A stretch of 64,000 bases of DNA from Nocardioides sp. zg-DK7169 (GTDB taxonomy: Bacteria > Actinomycetota > Actinomycetes > Propionibacteriales > Nocardioidaceae), in NCBI RefSeq assembly GCF_013155365.1, contig NZ_JABJRA010000003.1, positions 124,001 to 188,000 on the forward strand, read 5' to 3'. The stretch's first letter is position 1; the number at the start of each line of letters is the position of its first letter. The position numbers and the translations under genes are program-made. The notes beneath the pieces were generated by a model. It was not told the DNA's origin, did not search any database, and saw nothing but the letters and a program-made list of their open reading frames with translations. Positions 1 to 7,734 of the stretch are shown in pieces.

Positions 1-94
1 CGGCGACCTCGGAGAGACGGGTGATGACGTCGGCGACGAAGCGGCCGGCGGGCTTCATCTGCTCGATCTGGGCGGGGGTGCGGAGCTCGATCAC
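1..94 (-). CDS. map: Type I methionine aminopeptidase, N-terminal fragment
   Basis: Reading leftward from a GTG at 94, the frame is open to the window edge and gives about 31 residues beginning VIELRTPAQIEQMKPAGR. This matches the start of type I methionine aminopeptidases, where an I-E-L-x-(T/S)-P-x-(Q/E)-I-x-x-M-x-x-A-G-R motif opens the protein. The enzyme removes the initiator Met from nascent proteins in the cytosol. The metal-binding core lies outside the window, so the call rests on the N-terminal motif only. A strong hairpin separates it from the upstream minus-strand thiolase gene, so it is probably transcribed separately. Another peptidase M24 relative is the main alternative. Confidence 0.7.
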   Translation of the reverse strand, partial: MIELRTPAQIEQMKPAGRFVADVITRLSEVA

Positions 95-150
95 CCCTCG
101 AGCCTAGGCCGCGCCGCACCGCGGCGCACACCGGCCGGGCCCCACGCAGC

Positions 151-194
151 GGGCCCCGGGCGCCACCGCGGTACGGCGGCGGTGCCCGGGGCCC
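151..194 (-). terminator. Terminator-like hairpin after ltp3
   Basis: Perfect 11-bp arms (GGGCCCCGGGC at 151-161 and its reverse complement at 184-194) lie about 13 bp beyond the ltp3 stop codon on the minus strand. A further ACCGC/GCGGT pairing is possible inside. There is no U-tract, as is usual for such high-GC genomes. It separates the ltp operon from map. Confidence 0.6.
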
Positions 195-206
195 GGGTCG
201 TGTGGC

Positions 207-1370
207 TCAGGAGGTCGGCTTCTCGCTGCCGACCACCCACATCGAGAAGAACTGCGAGCCGCCGCCGTACGCGTGCCCGAGCGCGCGGCGTACGCCGTCG
301 ACCTGGTGCTCGCCGGCGGCACCCCGGGCCTGGAGCGCGGCCTCGCCGAAGCGGAGCATCCCGGAGGCGCCGATCGGGTTCGAGGACAGCACGCCGCCCG
401 AGCAGTTCACCGGCAGCTCACCGGTCATCGAGGTCGCGCCCGACTCGGTGAGCTTCCAGCCGCTGCCGACCTCCGCGAACCCGAGGCTCTCCATCCACAT
501 CGGCTCGAACCACGAGAACGGCACGTAGATCTCGGCCGCGTCGATCTCGGTGAACGGGTCGGTGATGCCCGACTGGCGCCACAGCTGGGCGGCGGCGTCG
601 CGGGAGGCCTGCGGGTTGACCTGGTCGCGCTCCGCGGCGCTCGTGGCCTCCGAGCGCATCACGGTCCCGTGGATCCACGCCGGGTTGGGCGAGGCCTTCG
701 CGGTGTCCTCGTCCACGATCACCAGCGCGCATGCGCCGTCGGAGGACGGGCAGGTCTCGTCGTAGCGGATCGGGTCCCACAGCATCTGCGAGGCCAGCAC
801 CGACTCCACCGTGGTGTCGGGGTTGCGCAGGTGGGCGTAGGGGTTCTTCAGCGCGTTCTGGCGGTCCTTGGCGGCCACGATCGCGCCGATGTGGGTGGGC
901 GCCGAGGAGCGCCGGATGTAGGAGCGCACGTGCGGGGCGAAGTAGCCGCCCGCGCCGGCGTGCACCGGCATGTTGAACGGCACCGGCACCGAGAGCGCCC
1001 ACATCGCGTTGGACTCCGACTGCTTCTCGAAGGAGACCGTCAGCACCCGCTTGTGCACGCCGGCCTGCACGAGCGAGGCGGCCACGATCGCCGTCGACCC
1101 GCCCACCGAGCCGGCCGTGTGCACCCGCAGCAGCGGCTTGCCGGCCGCGCCCAGGGACTCGGCGAGGAACAGCTCGGGCATCATCACGCCCTCGAACAGG
1201 TCCGGCGCCTTGCCGATCACGATCGCGTCGATGTCGTCGAGGCCCAGGTTCGCGTCGAGCAGGGCGCGGTCGATCGCCTCGCGGCACAGGCCGGCCATCG
1301 AGACGTCCTCGCGCTTGGAGCGGTGGTGGGTCTGGCCGACCCCGACCACGGCTGCTGGCAGCTTGCCCAT
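207..1370 (-). CDS. ltp3: Thiolase-fold steroid side-chain aldolase/lyase, Ltp3-type
   Basis: A 387-aa thiolase-superfamily (SCP-x/lipid-transfer-protein type) protein. Gene order DUF35-ltp4-ltp3 with a divergent LLM oxidoreductase is the same as Rv3521-Rv3522-Rv3523/Rv3520c of Mycobacterium tuberculosis, and the length is close to Ltp3. Family knowledge: such Ltp proteins cleave C-C bonds in (often C24-branched) sterol side-chain CoA esters by retro-aldol chemistry, together with a DUF35 partner. Seen here: the position of the thiolase nucleophilic Cys is occupied by the segment HTAGSVGG (about residues 84-91) and contains no Cys. The C-terminal motif is GHAYGGGSQ, not a Cys-containing thiolase motif. 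This fits an aldolase better than a true thiolase. The ATG lies 1 bp past the ltp4 stop, so the two are co-transcribed, probably under the KstR site at 3428. Confidence 0.8.
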   Translation of the reverse strand: MGKLPAAVVGVGQTHHRSKREDVSMAGLCREAIDRALLDANLGLDDIDAIVIGKAPDLFEGVMMPELFLAESLGAAGKPLLRVHTAGSVGGSTAIVAASLVQAGVHKRVLTVSFEKQSESNAMWALSVPVPFNMPVHAGAGGYFAPHVRSYIRRSSAPTHIGAIVAAKDRQNALKNPYAHLRNPDTTVESVLASQMLWDPIRYDETCPSSDGACALVIVDEDTAKASPNPAWIHGTVMRSEATSAAERDQVNPQASRDAAAQLWRQSGITDPFTEIDAAEIYVPFSWFEPMWMESLGFAEVGSGWKLTESGATSMTGELPVNCSGGVLSSNPIGASGMLRFGEAALQARGAAGEHQVDGVRRALGHAYGGGSQFFSMWVVGSEKPTS

Positions 1371-1371
1371 C

Positions 1372-2424
1372 TCAGGCCCGTCCTTCCATCACGCACACGA
1401 GGTTCTGCTGGAGGGCCGGGCCGCTGGTGGCATGCCCGAGCACCTTGTCGGCGCTGCCGTCCCAGACCCGCCGGGCGGCCTCGCCGAGGCGGATCAGGCC
1501 GCCGGTGAACATCGGGTTGCCGGCGAGGGCACCGCCCGAGGGGTTGATCGCGACGTCGTCGCCCAGAGCCAGCTCGCTGCGCAGCACCAGCTCCTGGTGG
1601 CTGAACGGCGCGTGCAGCTCGGCCACCTCGACGCCGCCGAGGTCGCAGCGCGCGGCGGACGCCGCGGCCGAGGGGGACCGGGTCAGGTCACGGGTGCCGA
1701 CGCTGATCGGGTCGACGTACGTCGAGATGCCGCTGATCCACGCGGGCCGGTCGGAGACCTCGCGGGCCCGGTCGCCGGCGGCGAGGACGATCGCGGCCGC
1801 GCCGTCGGTCACTGGCGCGCAGTCGTGCTTGCGCAGCGGGTCGGCGTACAGCGGGCGGGCCAGGAGGTCCTCCACCGAGGAGCCGCCGCTGCGGATCGCG
1901 TGCTCGTTCTTCTCCGCATCGGTCAGCGAGCGCTGGACGACCTCGGCCATCGCGCGCTCGTCCCAGAGCCCGGCGTCGATGCCGGCGCGGGCCTGGAGCC
2001 CGGCGAGGGACACGGTGTCGGGCCACAGCGGGGTCATCGTGTACGGGTCGAGCTGGAGCGACAGGGTGCGGCGCAGCAGGCCCGCGGAGCTCTTGCCGAA
2101 CCCGTAGACCAGGGCCGTGTCGACCTCGCCGGTCTGGATCTTCAGCCAGGCCTCGTAGAGCGCCCAGGCGGCGTCCATCTCGACGTGGGACTCGTTGACC
2201 GGCGGGTTGACCCCGATCGCGTCCACTGCCGAGACGAACGAGAACGAGCGTCCGGCCAGGTAGTCGGAGGACCCGGAGCACCAGAACCCGATGTCGCGGC
2301 GGTCCCAGCCGGTCTGCTCGTAGCACTCCGCGAAGAGCGGGACCAGCAGCTCCACGCAGTTCGGCGACCCGTCGAACTCCTTCATCTGTCGCTGGGCGAA
2401 CCCGACGACGGCGACGTCTCTCAT
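1372..2424 (-). CDS. ltp4: Thiolase-fold steroid side-chain aldolase/lyase, Ltp4-type
   Basis: A 350-aa thiolase-fold protein, close to the Ltp4 length of about 354 aa and in the Ltp4 position between DUF35 and Ltp3. The likely role is retro-aldol release of a side-chain fragment from sterol CoA thioesters, acting with the DUF35 protein encoded just upstream. The nucleophile region reads ESHVEMDAAW (about residues 79-88), again without the thiolase Cys, and the C-terminal motif is GHATSG. Start ATG at 2424; the stop lies 1 bp before ltp3 and the start 14 bp after the DUF35 stop, so the three genes form one operon. Whether Ltp3 and Ltp4 form a heteromer cannot be read from the sequence. Confidence 0.8.
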   Translation of the reverse strand: MRDVAVVGFAQRQMKEFDGSPNCVELLVPLFAECYEQTGWDRRDIGFWCSGSSDYLAGRSFSFVSAVDAIGVNPPVNESHVEMDAAWALYEAWLKIQTGEVDTALVYGFGKSSAGLLRRTLSLQLDPYTMTPLWPDTVSLAGLQARAGIDAGLWDERAMAEVVQRSLTDAEKNEHAIRSGGSSVEDLLARPLYADPLRKHDCAPVTDGAAAIVLAAGDRAREVSDRPAWISGISTYVDPISVGTRDLTRSPSAAASAARCDLGGVEVAELHAPFSHQELVLRSELALGDDVAINPSGGALAGNPMFTGGLIRLGEAARRVWDGSADKVLGHATSGPALQQNLVCVMEGRA

Positions 2425-2438
2425 CTGTTGCTCGCCTC

Positions 2439-3416
2439 TCAGAGGTGGTGGCGGTAGGTCTCGTACGCCGCGTCCGGTTCACCGGTCGGCGCGAAGTGGC
2501 TGATGTTCTCGATCGTGGTGCCCCACTCCTCGCGGGGCTTCCAGACGGCCTTGACCCGCATGCCCATCCGGACCTCCTCGGCCGGGATGTCGAGGATCAG
2601 GTGCAGGAAGGCGATGTCGGCGCCGTCGAGCAGCACGTAGGCCGAGACGTACGGCGGCTTGATCCGCTGGCCGAGGAACGGCACGTTCACGATGCAGAAC
2701 GTGGTCACGGTGCCGGTCTGGGCCAGCTCGACCTCGTCGGTGGTGGGTGTCCCGTCGTCGGGGCAGGCCGGGCGCGGCGGCACGTAGACCTTGTCGCAGG
2801 TCGGGCAGCGCTGGGCCACGATCCGGCCCTCGGCGAGGCCGCGGTAGAAGGCCGACTCCTCGGGGGAGGCGGCGTAGACGTAGTCCAGCGCCACCGGCGT
2901 GATGACGCCCGTGACCGGGTCCTCCACGGCCCTCGGCTCCGGCTGCGTACGATCCGAGCCGCCCGCGGTGCCCGCGTCGGACTCGCCGGCGGGTTCGAAG
3001 CAGGCGATGTCGGTGATGGCGCCGGTGCGCTCGGCGGCCCAGCGCACCTGCACGCGCATGCCGGTGCTCACCTCGGCGGGGGAGGCGACGTCGAGGGCGT
3101 GCAGGAAGGGCGCGTCGGCGCCGTCGAGGCGCACCAGCGCGAAGGCGAAGGGACGGTCGAGGGGCTGCCCGGCGACCGGCTCGGGCACCCAGGTCCACGA
3201 GGTCACGGTGCCGGTCGGCGCCACCTCGACGAACTCGGTGACCGGGTCGTGGGTGACCGGGTCGTACTCCGGGGGCGGGACCACCACGCCGTTCGAGGTG
3301 CGGCCGCCGACCACCCGCGCGTCGCGCAGGCCGGTGAGGAACCGCCCGATGACGGGTCCGGTGGAGCGGGTGTAGTCGAAGGCGACGGTGACAGGGGCTG
3401 ACAAGGTGCGAGCCAT
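2439..3416 (-). CDS. Tandem DUF35 OB-fold protein, partner of Ltp thiolases (Rv3521-like)
   Basis: A 325-aa protein from ATG 3416. An in-frame upstream extension exists, but 3416 has the better context: a TAGTTT -10 box 7 nt upstream that overlaps the KstR operator. Two OB-type DUF35 modules are visible. The first has a degenerate N-terminal part and an FLHALDVASPAEV-type strand; the second carries a rubredoxin-like zinc motif CPTCDKVYVPPRPACPDDG (about residue 200) followed by TGTVTTFCIV and FLHLILDIPAEEV. Family knowledge: DUF35 proteins bind thiolase-like Ltp or hydratase partners and help position the acyl-CoA. The first gene of the ltp operon, divergent from the LLM gene. Confidence 0.8.
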   Translation of the reverse strand: MARTLSAPVTVAFDYTRSTGPVIGRFLTGLRDARVVGGRTSNGVVVPPPEYDPVTHDPVTEFVEVAPTGTVTSWTWVPEPVAGQPLDRPFAFALVRLDGADAPFLHALDVASPAEVSTGMRVQVRWAAERTGAITDIACFEPAGESDAGTAGGSDRTQPEPRAVEDPVTGVITPVALDYVYAASPEESAFYRGLAEGRIVAQRCPTCDKVYVPPRPACPDDGTPTTDEVELAQTGTVTTFCIVNVPFLGQRIKPPYVSAYVLLDGADIAFLHLILDIPAEEVRMGMRVKAVWKPREEWGTTIENISHFAPTGEPDAAYETYRHHL

Positions 3417-3423
3417 GTCCCAG

Positions 3424-3429
3424 AAACTA
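3424..3429 (-). promoter_or_regulatory. -10 box TAGTTT, leaderless DUF35-ltp4-ltp3 operon
   Basis: On the minus strand TAGTTT fits the actinobacterial -10 pattern TAnnnT and ends 7 nt before the ATG at 3416. The transcript would therefore start at or next to the start codon. The hexamer overlaps the KstR operator at 3428-3441 by two bases, so bound repressor would cover it. Confidence 0.55.
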
Positions 3430-3441
3430 GAACAGGTTCTA
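3428..3441. promoter_or_regulatory. KstR operator (perfect match), ltp operon / LLM gene
   Basis: TAGAACAGGTTCTA matches the published KstR consensus TnnAACnnGTTnnA at all fixed positions and is an almost perfect palindrome. It lies between the divergent DUF35-ltp4-ltp3 operon and the LLM oxidoreductase gene, so one site can control both. KstR is a TetR-family repressor released by 3-oxo-cholestenoate-type CoA thioesters (known from mycobacteria). The kstR gene itself is not in the window. Confidence 0.85.
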
Positions 3442-3474
3442 CGTTGCTGACAAGGCGTCTGCCATGGTGTGGCC

Positions 3475-4518
3475 ATGAAACTGGGACTGCAGCTGGGTTA
3501 CTGGGGCGCACAGCCACCGCAGGGCGTCGGCGAGCTCGTCGCGGCGGCCGAGGAGAGCGGCTTCGATGCGATCTTCACGGCGGAGGCATGGGGCTCCGAC
3601 GCGTTCACGCCGCTGGCGTGGTGGGGACGCGAGACCTCGCGGGTGCGGCTCGGCACCTCGATCGTGCAGATGTCGGGCCGCAGTCCCGCCTCGATCGCCA
3701 TGCACGCCCTGACCCTGGACCACCTCAGCGGTGGCCGGGTGGTGCTCGGCATGGGCGTGAGCGGCCCCCAGGTCGTCGAGGGCTGGTACGCCCAGCCCTT
3801 CGCCAAGCCGCTCGCGCGCACCCGCGCGGTCGTCGACATCATCCGCCAGGTCCTCGCCCGCGAGGCGCCGGTGACGAACCCCGGCCCGCACCACCCGATG
3901 CCGTACGACGGGCCGGGCTCGGTCGGGCTGGGCAAGCCGCTCAAGCCGATCGTGCACCCGCTGCGCGCCGACCTGCCGATCTGGCTGGGCGCCGAGGGCC
4001 CGAAGAACGTCGCCCAGACCGCGGAGATCGCGGACGGCTGGATCCCGATCTTCTACACGCCGAGGTCGGCCGGGATGTACCAACCCTGGCTCGACGAGGG
4101 TTTCGCCCGCCCGGGGGCGCGCCGCACGCGCGCGGACTTCGAGATCGCGGCGACCTGCCACCTCGAGGTGGTCTCCTCGGCTCAGGAGAAGGCGGCGGTG
4201 CTGGACTCGATGCGCCCGTTCGTCGCGCTCTACATGGGAGGGATGGGGGCGAAGGAGGCGAACTTCCACAAGGAGGTCTTCGTCCGCATGGGCTACGCCG
4301 AGCTCGCCGACGAGGTGCAGAAGCTCTACCTGGCGGGCGAGAAGGACCGGGCGACCGCCCTGGTGCCCGACGAGCTGGTCGACGACATGCACATCATCGG
4401 CGAGGCCGGCGAGGTGAAGGAGAAGGTCGCCCAGTGGGAGGAGACCGGGGTGAGGACCCTGCTGCTGAGCTGCCGATCCCCGCAGGAGGTCAGGTCGGTG
4501 GCCGAGCTGCTCGCCTGA
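3475..4518 (+). CDS. LLM-class F420-dependent oxidoreductase (Rv3520c-like)
   Basis: From the ATG at 3475 the protein is 347 aa, the length of M. tuberculosis Rv3520c, which also sits divergently beside the DUF35-ltp4-ltp3 genes. A GTG two codons upstream is an alternative start. It is a luciferase-like TIM barrel: N-terminal LGLQLGYWG strand, FDAIFTAEAWGSDAFTPLAW, then the GTSIVQMSGRSPA and LDHLSGGRVVLGMGVSGPQV motifs typical of the family. The likely role is an F420H2-linked reduction or oxidation in sterol side-chain breakdown; the substrate is unknown. KstR control is inferred from the operator 34 bp upstream. Confidence 0.8.
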   Translation: MKLGLQLGYWGAQPPQGVGELVAAAEESGFDAIFTAEAWGSDAFTPLAWWGRETSRVRLGTSIVQMSGRSPASIAMHALTLDHLSGGRVVLGMGVSGPQVVEGWYAQPFAKPLARTRAVVDIIRQVLAREAPVTNPGPHHPMPYDGPGSVGLGKPLKPIVHPLRADLPIWLGAEGPKNVAQTAEIADGWIPIFYTPRSAGMYQPWLDEGFARPGARRTRADFEIAATCHLEVVSSAQEKAAVLDSMRPFVALYMGGMGAKEANFHKEVFVRMGYAELADEVQKLYLAGEKDRATALVPDELVDDMHIIGEAGEVKEKVAQWEETGVRTLLLSCRSPQEVRSVAELLA

Positions 4519-4548
4519 GCCGAGCCGGGACGGCGCTGGCGCCGGGAC

Positions 4549-4562
4549 TGGAACACGTTCTA
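4549..4562. promoter_or_regulatory. KstR operator (perfect match), AMP-ligase promoter
   Basis: TGGAACACGTTCTA fits TnnAACnnGTTnnA at every fixed base. Its last two bases begin the -10 hexamer TAGTCT (4561-4566), which ends 7 nt before the ATG at 4574. Repressor binding would block the promoter directly, and the transcript would be leaderless. Confidence 0.85.
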
Positions 4563-4573
4563 GTCTCGGCGCC

Positions 4574-6163
4574 ATGAGCGACGAGATCCGGACCGGCCCC
4601 CACAACGGTCACCTGATGGTGTCCGCCCTGCGCCGCCACCGCGAGCGCGCGGTGATGCACCTCGGTGACACCACGCTGACCGGGGGCGAGGTGGCGGCGC
4701 GGATCAGCCAGTACGGCCAGGCCTACGAGTCGCTCGGCGCCGGGCGCGGCACCGCGGGCGCGCTGCTCGCGCTCAACCGGCCCGAGGTGCTGTTCATCCT
4801 CGGCGCCGGCCAGACGCAGGGCTACCGGCGCACCTCGCTGCACCCGCTCGGCTCGCTCGAGGACCACGCGTACGTCATCAACGACGCGGAGATCACCACC
4901 CTCACCATCGATCCGGTGCCGATGTTCGTGGAGCGCGCGCTCGGGCTGCTCGAGCGCTGCCCCAAGCTGGAGAAGGTGCTCACCATCGGCCCGGTCCCCG
5001 AGGCGCTCGGCCACGTCGGGCACGACCTGACCGCCGTCGCCGCGTCGTACGACCCGGTGCCGCTGGAGGCGGCGACCCTGCCGTCCGACCACATCGTCTC
5101 GATCACCTACACGGGCGGGACGACGGGCAGGCCCAAGGGCGTCGTCGGCACGGCTCGGGGCATGCACGCGATGACCCAGGTGCAGATGGCGGAGTGGGAG
5201 TGGCCCGAGTCGCCGCGATTCTTGATGTGCACGCCGCTGTCGCACGCGGGCGCGGCGTTCTTCGTGCCGACCGTGCTCAAGGGCGGGTGCCTGCACGTGC
5301 TCGCGAAGTTCGACCCGGCCGAGGTGCTGCGCACCATCGAGGAGCAGCGGATCACCGCGACCATGCTGGTGCCCTCGATGCTCTACGCGCTGCTGGACCA
5401 CCCCGACTCGCGCACCCGCGACCTGTCCTCCCTGGAGACCGTCTACTACGGCGCCTCGGCGATCAACCCGGTGCGGCTCAAGGAGGCGATCGACCGGTTC
5501 GGGCCGATCTTCGCCCAGTACTACGGCCAGTCCGAGGCGCCGATGGTGATCACCTACCTGGCCAAGGCCGACCACCTCGGCGACGACCGGCGGCTGGCCT
5601 CGTGCGGGCGCCCCGCGGCCTTCCTGCGCACCGCGCTACTCGGGGAGGACGGCCGGCAGGTGCCGGTGGGGGAGCCGGGGGAGATCTGCGTCGCCGGCCC
5701 ACTGCTGGCCGACGGCTACTGGAACCTGCCCGAGGCCACCGCGGAGACCTTCCGCGACGGCTGGCTGCGCACCGGCGACGTGGCCCGCGAGGACGAGGAC
5801 GGCTTCTGGTACATCGTCGACCGCACCAAGGACATGATCGTCACGGGCGGCTTCAACGTCTTCCCGCGCGAGGTCGAGGACGTGGTCGCCGAGCACCCCG
5901 CGGTCGCCCAGGTCGGGGTGATCGGGACGCCCCACGAGAAGTTCGGCGAGGCCGTCACCGCGATCGTGGTGTTGCGCGAGGGCCACGAGCTCACCGACGA
6001 GGTGGTCGCGGAGATCCAGCAGATGGTCAAGGACCGCAAGGGCTCGGTGCAGGCGCCCAAGCAGGTCGTCGCCACCGACGCGCTGCCGCTCACCGGTCTC
6101 GGCAAGCCGGACAAGAAGGCGCTGCGCGCGGCGTACTGGACCGGAGGGCGCGCCGTCGGCTGA
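4574..6163 (+). CDS. AMP-forming acyl-CoA synthetase (FadD type)
   Basis: A 529-aa member of the ANL superfamily that makes acyl-CoA from a carboxylate, ATP and CoA. The P-loop-like A3 motif YTGGTTGRPKGV is at residues 179-190. YYGQSEAP (A5), TGDVAREDEDGFWYIVDRTKDMI (A7/A8, in two parts) and a C-terminal LTGLGKPDKKAL (A10 Lys region) follow, so the enzyme looks intact. A perfect KstR operator on its promoter places it in sterol or propionyl side-chain metabolism. It is not FadD19 or FadD17, which have their own genes in this window; FadD8- or FadD3-like activity is possible but I cannot decide from motifs. Convergent with the aldo/keto reductase gene. Confidence 0.8.
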   Translation: MSDEIRTGPHNGHLMVSALRRHRERAVMHLGDTTLTGGEVAARISQYGQAYESLGAGRGTAGALLALNRPEVLFILGAGQTQGYRRTSLHPLGSLEDHAYVINDAEITTLTIDPVPMFVERALGLLERCPKLEKVLTIGPVPEALGHVGHDLTAVAASYDPVPLEAATLPSDHIVSITYTGGTTGRPKGVVGTARGMHAMTQVQMAEWEWPESPRFLMCTPLSHAGAAFFVPTVLKGGCLHVLAKFDPAEVLRTIEEQRITATMLVPSMLYALLDHPDSRTRDLSSLETVYYGASAINPVRLKEAIDRFGPIFAQYYGQSEAPMVITYLAKADHLGDDRRLASCGRPAAFLRTALLGEDGRQVPVGEPGEICVAGPLLADGYWNLPEATAETFRDGWLRTGDVAREDEDGFWYIVDRTKDMIVTGGFNVFPREVEDVVAEHPAVAQVGVIGTPHEKFGEAVTAIVVLREGHELTDEVVAEIQQMVKDRKGSVQAPKQVVATDALPLTGLGKPDKKALRAAYWTGGRAVG

Positions 6164-6175
6164 CCGCGGCCCGAC

Positions 6176-6199
6176 CGGCGCCCGCCTCGCGCGGCGCCG
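6176..6199. terminator. Bidirectional terminator between fadD-type gene and AKR gene
   Basis: CGGCGCC at 6176-6182 pairs with GGCGCCG at 6193-6199 around a 10-nt loop, in the 36-bp gap between two converging genes. It could serve both strands. Confidence 0.5.
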
Positions 6200-7084
6200 T
6201 CAGGACGCGTCGAGGCGGGCCACCTCGTCGGCACTGAGGTCGAGGTCGGCCGCGGCCGCCGAGTCGCGGATCGACTCCGGGCGCTTGGCGCCGGGGATCG
6301 GGATCACGCGCGGCGACTGGGCGAGCTCCCAGGCGAGCGCCACCTGCTGCGCGCTGACGCCGCGCGCGGTGGCGACCTCGGCGAAGGCGGGGTGCTTCTC
6401 GGCCATCGACTTCGCGTCGCCCAGGCCGCCGAGCGGGCTCCACGGCAGGAAGGCCAGGCCCAGCTCGTCGCACACCTCGATCTCGGGGGCGCTGGTGCGG
6501 AAGGCCGGGGAGAACTGGTTCTGGACGCTGACCAGGCGGTCGCCCAGCACGGCGTGCGCCAGCCGGATCTGCGCGGGGTCGGCGTTGGAGAGCCCGACCA
6601 TCGCGACCTTGCCGGACTCCGCGACCTCGCGCAGCGTGCCGACGACCTCCTCGTAGGGGACCTTCGGGTCCGGGCGGTGGTGCTGCCACAGCGCGATCTG
6701 CTCCACGCCGAGGCGCTCCAGGCTGGCGTCGACCGCGTGGTGCAGGTGCTCGGGCGAGGAGTCCAGCGCCCACGCGCCACCGCCGGCACGCACGTGGCCC
6801 GCCTTCGTGGCGAGCAACACCCGGTCGCGCACGCCGAGCTCGTCGAGCAGCGAGGCGATCAGCAGCTCGTTGGCCCCCTGCGCGTCGGCGCCGAGCTTCT
6901 CGCCCCAGCCGTAGGCGTCCGCGGTGTCGAAGAGCGTGACGCCAGCGTCCAGCGCGGCGCGCACGGTGGCGAGCAGCTGCTCGCGGGGCTGCGGGCCGGA
7001 CTGGTCGAAGGTCATCAGGCCGAGGCCGATGGCGCCGACCTCGACGCGGCCGACGGTCTCGTTGCCCAGGGTGCGTGTCCTCAT
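6200..7084 (-). CDS. Aldo/keto reductase
   Basis: A 294-aa (alpha/beta)8 oxidoreductase using NADPH. The catalytic tetrad is recognisable: Asp53 and Tyr58 in LFDTADAYG, Lys94 in LLATKAG and His135/136 in ALWQHHRPDP. The C-terminal nucleotide-binding part contains VIPIPGAKRPESI. The ATG at 7084 was chosen because the family starts with M-x-x-R-x-L-G; a longer upstream frame lacks conserved residues. A weak -10-like TAGCGA precedes the start by 7 nt. The substrate is unknown. It lies back to back with the TetR gene, which may regulate it. Confidence 0.8.
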   Translation of the reverse strand: MRTRTLGNETVGRVEVGAIGLGLMTFDQSGPQPREQLLATVRAALDAGVTLFDTADAYGWGEKLGADAQGANELLIASLLDELGVRDRVLLATKAGHVRAGGGAWALDSSPEHLHHAVDASLERLGVEQIALWQHHRPDPKVPYEEVVGTLREVAESGKVAMVGLSNADPAQIRLAHAVLGDRLVSVQNQFSPAFRTSAPEIEVCDELGLAFLPWSPLGGLGDAKSMAEKHPAFAEVATARGVSAQQVALAWELAQSPRVIPIPGAKRPESIRDSAAAADLDLSADEVARLDAS

Positions 7085-7159
7085 GGGTGCATCGCTACCA
7101 CGCCGGTGGTCGCCCACCCCGTTGCTCGTGCCTGTCGGGACTGTGGGGCGGGTCGTCGC

Positions 7160-7165
7160 TACCCT
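7160..7165 (+). promoter_or_regulatory. -10 box TACCCT, leaderless tetR gene
   Basis: TACCCT fits TAnnnT and is followed by exactly 6 nt before the GTG start at 7172, with no Shine-Dalgarno between. It is one of about ten such arrangements in the window. Confidence 0.4.
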
Positions 7166-7171
7166 CGCGGC

Positions 7172-7720
7172 GTGAGCCGGACGACCCGCGACGTGATCGC
7201 CCTCGAGGCCCGGCGCCAGTTCATGGCGCAGGGGTACGCCGCCACGTCGGTGCGCGCGGTCGCCTCCGCTGCCGGGATCGACCCCGCACTGGTGATCCGC
7301 CACTTCGGGTCCAAGGAGCAGCTGTTCCTGGAGACCGTCGACGTGGGCGGGCCGTTCGCGCCCGCGCTCGACGGTCCGCTCGAGGGCCTCGGCGAGCGGC
7401 TCGTCGCGATGGTGCTCGACGATCGGCTGGCGGGGGTCCTGCGCACGCCGTACCGCGCGATGATCCGGGCCACCGACAGCGCCGCGGTGCGCGAGCGGCT
7501 GGTCTCCGCGATGGAGGCCACGCTGGCCCGCCCGCTGGCCGCGCGACTCGAGGGCCCCGACGCCGACCTGCGGGCGCACCTGGTCGCGGCCCAGGTCGGC
7601 GGGCTGCTCGAGGCGCTGGTGATCCTGGAGGACCAGACCGTGCTGGGCGCGGATCCCGTGGACGTCGCGCGGCTCTACGGCGCCGCGGTGTCAACACTGT
7701 TGACACCGCCGGCCGGCTGA
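7172..7720 (+). CDS. TetR/AcrR-family transcriptional repressor
   Basis: A 182-aa regulator from GTG 7172. The N-terminal helix-turn-helix is clear: ARRQFMAQGYAATSVRAVASAAGIDPALVIRHFGSKE (in family register at about residues 12-48). The C-terminal ligand domain is short and divergent. At 182 aa it is smaller than KstR and lacks recognisable KstR-specific features, so I do not assign it as KstR. A perfect 25-bp palindrome sits in its own last codons (7685-7709), directly upstream of the next gene. It probably binds there and controls the 427-aa protein, and perhaps itself and the AKR gene. The ligand is unknown. Confidence 0.85.
   Translation: MSRTTRDVIALEARRQFMAQGYAATSVRAVASAAGIDPALVIRHFGSKEQLFLETVDVGGPFAPALDGPLEGLGERLVAMVLDDRLAGVLRTPYRAMIRATDSAAVRERLVSAMEATLARPLAARLEGPDADLRAHLVAAQVGGLLEALVILEDQTVLGADPVDVARLYGAAVSTLLTPPAG
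7685..7709. promoter_or_regulatory. Perfect 25-bp palindrome, candidate TetR operator
   Basis: The arm GCGGTGTCAACA (7685-7696), a central C (7697) and its exact reverse complement (7698-7709) form a 12+1+12 palindrome. It overlaps the last codons of the tetR gene and ends 25 bp before the ATG at 7735. The core TGTCAACA-N-TGTTGACA has the size and symmetry of a TetR-family operator. The tetR reading frame runs through it without interruption. Confidence 0.6.
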
Positions 7721-7734
7721 CCCACGATCACCCC

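Noticed and set aside
7172..7720. TetR gene as the KstR regulator itself
   Set aside because: It is shorter than KstR, its likely operator (TGTCAACA-N-TGTTGACA) is unlike the KstR motif, and none of the four KstR-type sites lies at its own promoter.
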